DNA from: Clostridium sp. CAG:138
Lineage (GTDB): Bacteria > Bacillota > Clostridia > Christensenellales > CAG-138
Length of the DNA stretch: 16,462 nucleotides
Assembly: GCA_000435055.1 (NCBI GenBank)
Contig: FR879705.1
Location: 4,433-20,894, forward strand
Direction of reading: 5' to 3'
Every line of letters starts with the position of its first letter. Position 1 is the stretch's first letter. Shown here in pieces: positions 15,576 to 16,462 of the stretch. The notes under the pieces were generated by a model. That model saw nothing but the letters and a program-made list of their open reading frames with translations, had not been told where the DNA came from and did no database searches. A program made the translations under genes and the position numbers.

Positions 15576-15604
15576 TTGCAAACATATTCTTTCGGTGGTA
15601 TAAT
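15576..15604 (+). promoter_or_regulatory. Sigma-A-type promoter of queT
   Basis: TTGCAA (15576-15581) is 17 bases from a perfect TATAAT (15599-15604). The predicted transcript start is about 15611, exactly where the candidate riboswitch begins, so nearly the whole leader is the RNA element. Confidence 0.8.
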
Positions 15605-15610
15605 TGCATT

Positions 15611-15666
15611 GTGAGTTCGAAACCATCCTCACAGAGGCATATGCCAAAAAAACAAAACTAAGGAGA
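15611..15666 (+). ncRNA. Candidate preQ1-I riboswitch controlling queT, with an inserted hairpin
   Basis: GTGAG (15611-15615) and CTCAC (15628-15632) form stem P1 around a loop TTCGAAACCATC. A long A-rich tail follows, AAAAAAACAAAACTAAGGAG, very like the AAAAAACTAAGG tail of known preQ1-I aptamers, where the tail folds into the minor groove and its 3' end pairs with the loop. The TTCG of the loop can pair with the C..GGA of the tail. The AGGAG inside the pseudoknot is also the ribosome binding site of queT, so ligand binding would block translation. Between P1 and the tail sits a self-complementary GGCATATGCC (15636-15645), a small extra hairpin not found in the minimal aptamer. The gene behind it, a queuosine-precursor transporter, is a classic target of this class, which strengthens the call. 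Structure has not been computed. Confidence 0.65.
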
Positions 15667-15671
15667 AAAAA

Positions 15672-16205
15672 ATGAAAAAAATATCTGCCCGGCAGCTTAC
15701 GACGGCTGCCGCAATTGCTGCGCTGTACATGGTATTGTCTCTTGCATCGAGCTTTATTCCTACCGTGGGCGGCGTATTTCAGTTTCGTGTATCCGAAGCA
15801 TTGACAATTCTGCCGTATTTTACCCCGGCCGCGATTCCCGGGCTGTTTATCGGCTGCCTGCTGTCCAATTTGATAACAGGCGCATTGCCGTATGATCTTG
15901 TTTTCGGCAGCCTTGCAACGCTTATCGGCGCAATCGGAACTTTTGCTCTTCGGAAACTCGGGGAAAACACCTCCCGTACTCTGCCGGGCGGCATGTCCCT
16001 TGGTGCATGGCTTGCTCCGCTGCCGCCGATTGCAGCAAACACGATCATCATGCCGTTTGTTATCGCAAAAATATCTGAAATGCCGGAGTCGATTCCGCTG
16101 TTCGCGTTCTCCGTCTTCGTCGGCGAAATTGTGTGCTGCGGCGGACTCGGGCTGCTGCTGCTTGCCGCATTGAAGAAACACCCGCAGCTGTTCGGGCGCG
16201 AATGA
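15672..16205 (+). CDS. queT: Queuosine precursor (preQ1/preQ0) transporter, QueT family
   Basis: The 177-residue integral membrane protein matches the QueT (DUF988) family, substrate-binding ECF-type components that import queuosine precursors used for tRNA wobble modification. The signature VFQFRVSEALTILPYFTPAAIPGLFIGC (about residues 35-62) and the following LSNLITG are typical, as are about five to six hydrophobic segments filling the length. It starts at ATG 15672 behind AGGAG (15661-15665), which lies within a candidate preQ1 riboswitch, so import is probably shut off when the precursor is plentiful. It appears monocistronic here; the ECF energising subunits are not in the window. It is followed by rpmE, which has its own promoter. 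Confidence 0.9.
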   Translation: MKKISARQLTTAAAIAALYMVLSLASSFIPTVGGVFQFRVSEALTILPYFTPAAIPGLFIGCLLSNLITGALPYDLVFGSLATLIGAIGTFALRKLGENTSRTLPGGMSLGAWLAPLPPIAANTIIMPFVIAKISEMPESIPLFAFSVFVGEIVCCGGLGLLLLAALKKHPQLFGRE

Positions 16206-16274
16206 ACGGTTCGCCCACACATGCGGACTGTGCGGCCTCGTTTAAATATATTTTGCATTATCTGCAAAAAAAGC

Positions 16275-16304
16275 TTGCAAGCAATGCATATTCGGGTGTA
16301 TAAT
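16275..16304 (+). promoter_or_regulatory. Sigma-A-type promoter of rpmE
   Basis: TTGCAA (16275-16280) is 18 bases from a perfect TATAAT (16299-16304). The transcript should begin near 16310, at the foot of the first leader hairpin. Confidence 0.7.
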
Positions 16305-16308
16305 GATT

Positions 16309-16363
16309 CAGCATCGGGGATGCTGTTACATCGCCGAGAGTTTGTTGTGGAAATCATTTCCAC
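16309..16363 (+). ncRNA. Two-hairpin leader of rpmE (candidate bL31 autoregulatory RNA)
   Basis: Two perfect 7-bp stem-loops with 3-base loops lie in the leader: CAGCATC/GATGCTG (16309-16325) and GTGGAAA/TTTCCAC (16347-16363). The second ends 10 bases before the AGGAG site. Ribosomal protein L31 genes in several bacterial groups have structured leaders thought to bind their own product. Whether this belongs to a described L31 leader class cannot be told by eye. Confidence 0.45.
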
Positions 16364-16383
16364 AGATATTTCAGGAGAAAATT

Positions 16384-16462
16384 ATGAAAAAGGACATCCA
16401 TCCTTCCTACGGCGAAAGCATCGTCCGTTGCGCATGCGGTGAAACCTTCAAGAGCGGTTCCG
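16384..16462 (+). CDS. rpmE: 50S ribosomal protein bL31, N-terminal fragment
   Basis: The frame begins MKKDIHPSYGESIVRCACG and continues to the window end, 26 complete codons. MKKDIHP is the near-invariant start of bL31, a small protein of the large ribosomal subunit at the bridge to the small subunit. The C-x-C pair (C16, C18) marks the zinc-binding C+ form rather than the zinc-free paralogue; the second CxxC pair would lie beyond the window. AGGAG (16373-16377) lies 6 bases upstream of the start. It has its own promoter and a structured leader. Confidence 0.93.
   Translation, partial: MKKDIHPSYGESIVRCACGETFKSGS

Overview
The window looks like chromosome of an uncultured-type anaerobic Bacillota, probably class Clostridia. 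The grounds are the gene content (dnaG next to a short-region-1.1 rpoD, a recD2/comF pair, a DUF421/DUF4363 pair, a preQ1-linked queT, a Pro/Thr-rich L,D-transpeptidase lipoprotein), strong GGAGG-type ribosome binding sites and sigma-A-like promoters. No lineage finer than that can be read from the sequence.

Layout. Bases 1-2370 (minus strand) hold the start of a ComF-family gene and, upstream of it, recD2, which has its own promoter. Bases 2556-7647 (minus strand) hold three accessory genes in one direction: TIR-LRR, then a membrane protein with two RCK-like Rossmann domains and a C-terminal RyR domain, then a second TIR protein. They share a promoter at 7803-7831 and are visibly more AT-rich than their neighbours. 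Bases 7964-9277 (minus) encode a DUF3810 membrane metalloprotease-like protein, divergent from a DUF421 (YetF-like) and DUF4363-like pair (9470-10734, plus). Bases 10987-13982 (plus) encode DnaG primase and the housekeeping sigma factor RpoD. Next come an L,D-transpeptidase lipoprotein (14276-15457), a strong bidirectional terminator, a candidate preQ1 riboswitch with queT (15672-16205), and the start of rpmE (bL31) behind a two-hairpin leader.

The most interesting part is the TIR/RyR island. TIR domains typically cleave NAD+ and many make cyclic ADP-ribose signals. RCK folds bind NAD(H) or nucleotides, and animal ryanodine receptors, which share the RyR domain, are downstream of cADPR signalling. 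A TIR-LRR sensor, a membrane RCK-RyR protein and a second TIR protein in one operon therefore suggest a nucleotide-gated membrane effector or immune signalling module. The architecture is read directly from the sequence; the function is inference.

The remaining genes are ordinary housekeeping or cell-envelope genes. Their main interest lies in their control regions: the riboswitch with an extra hairpin, the rpmE leader, and promoters that fix translation starts.
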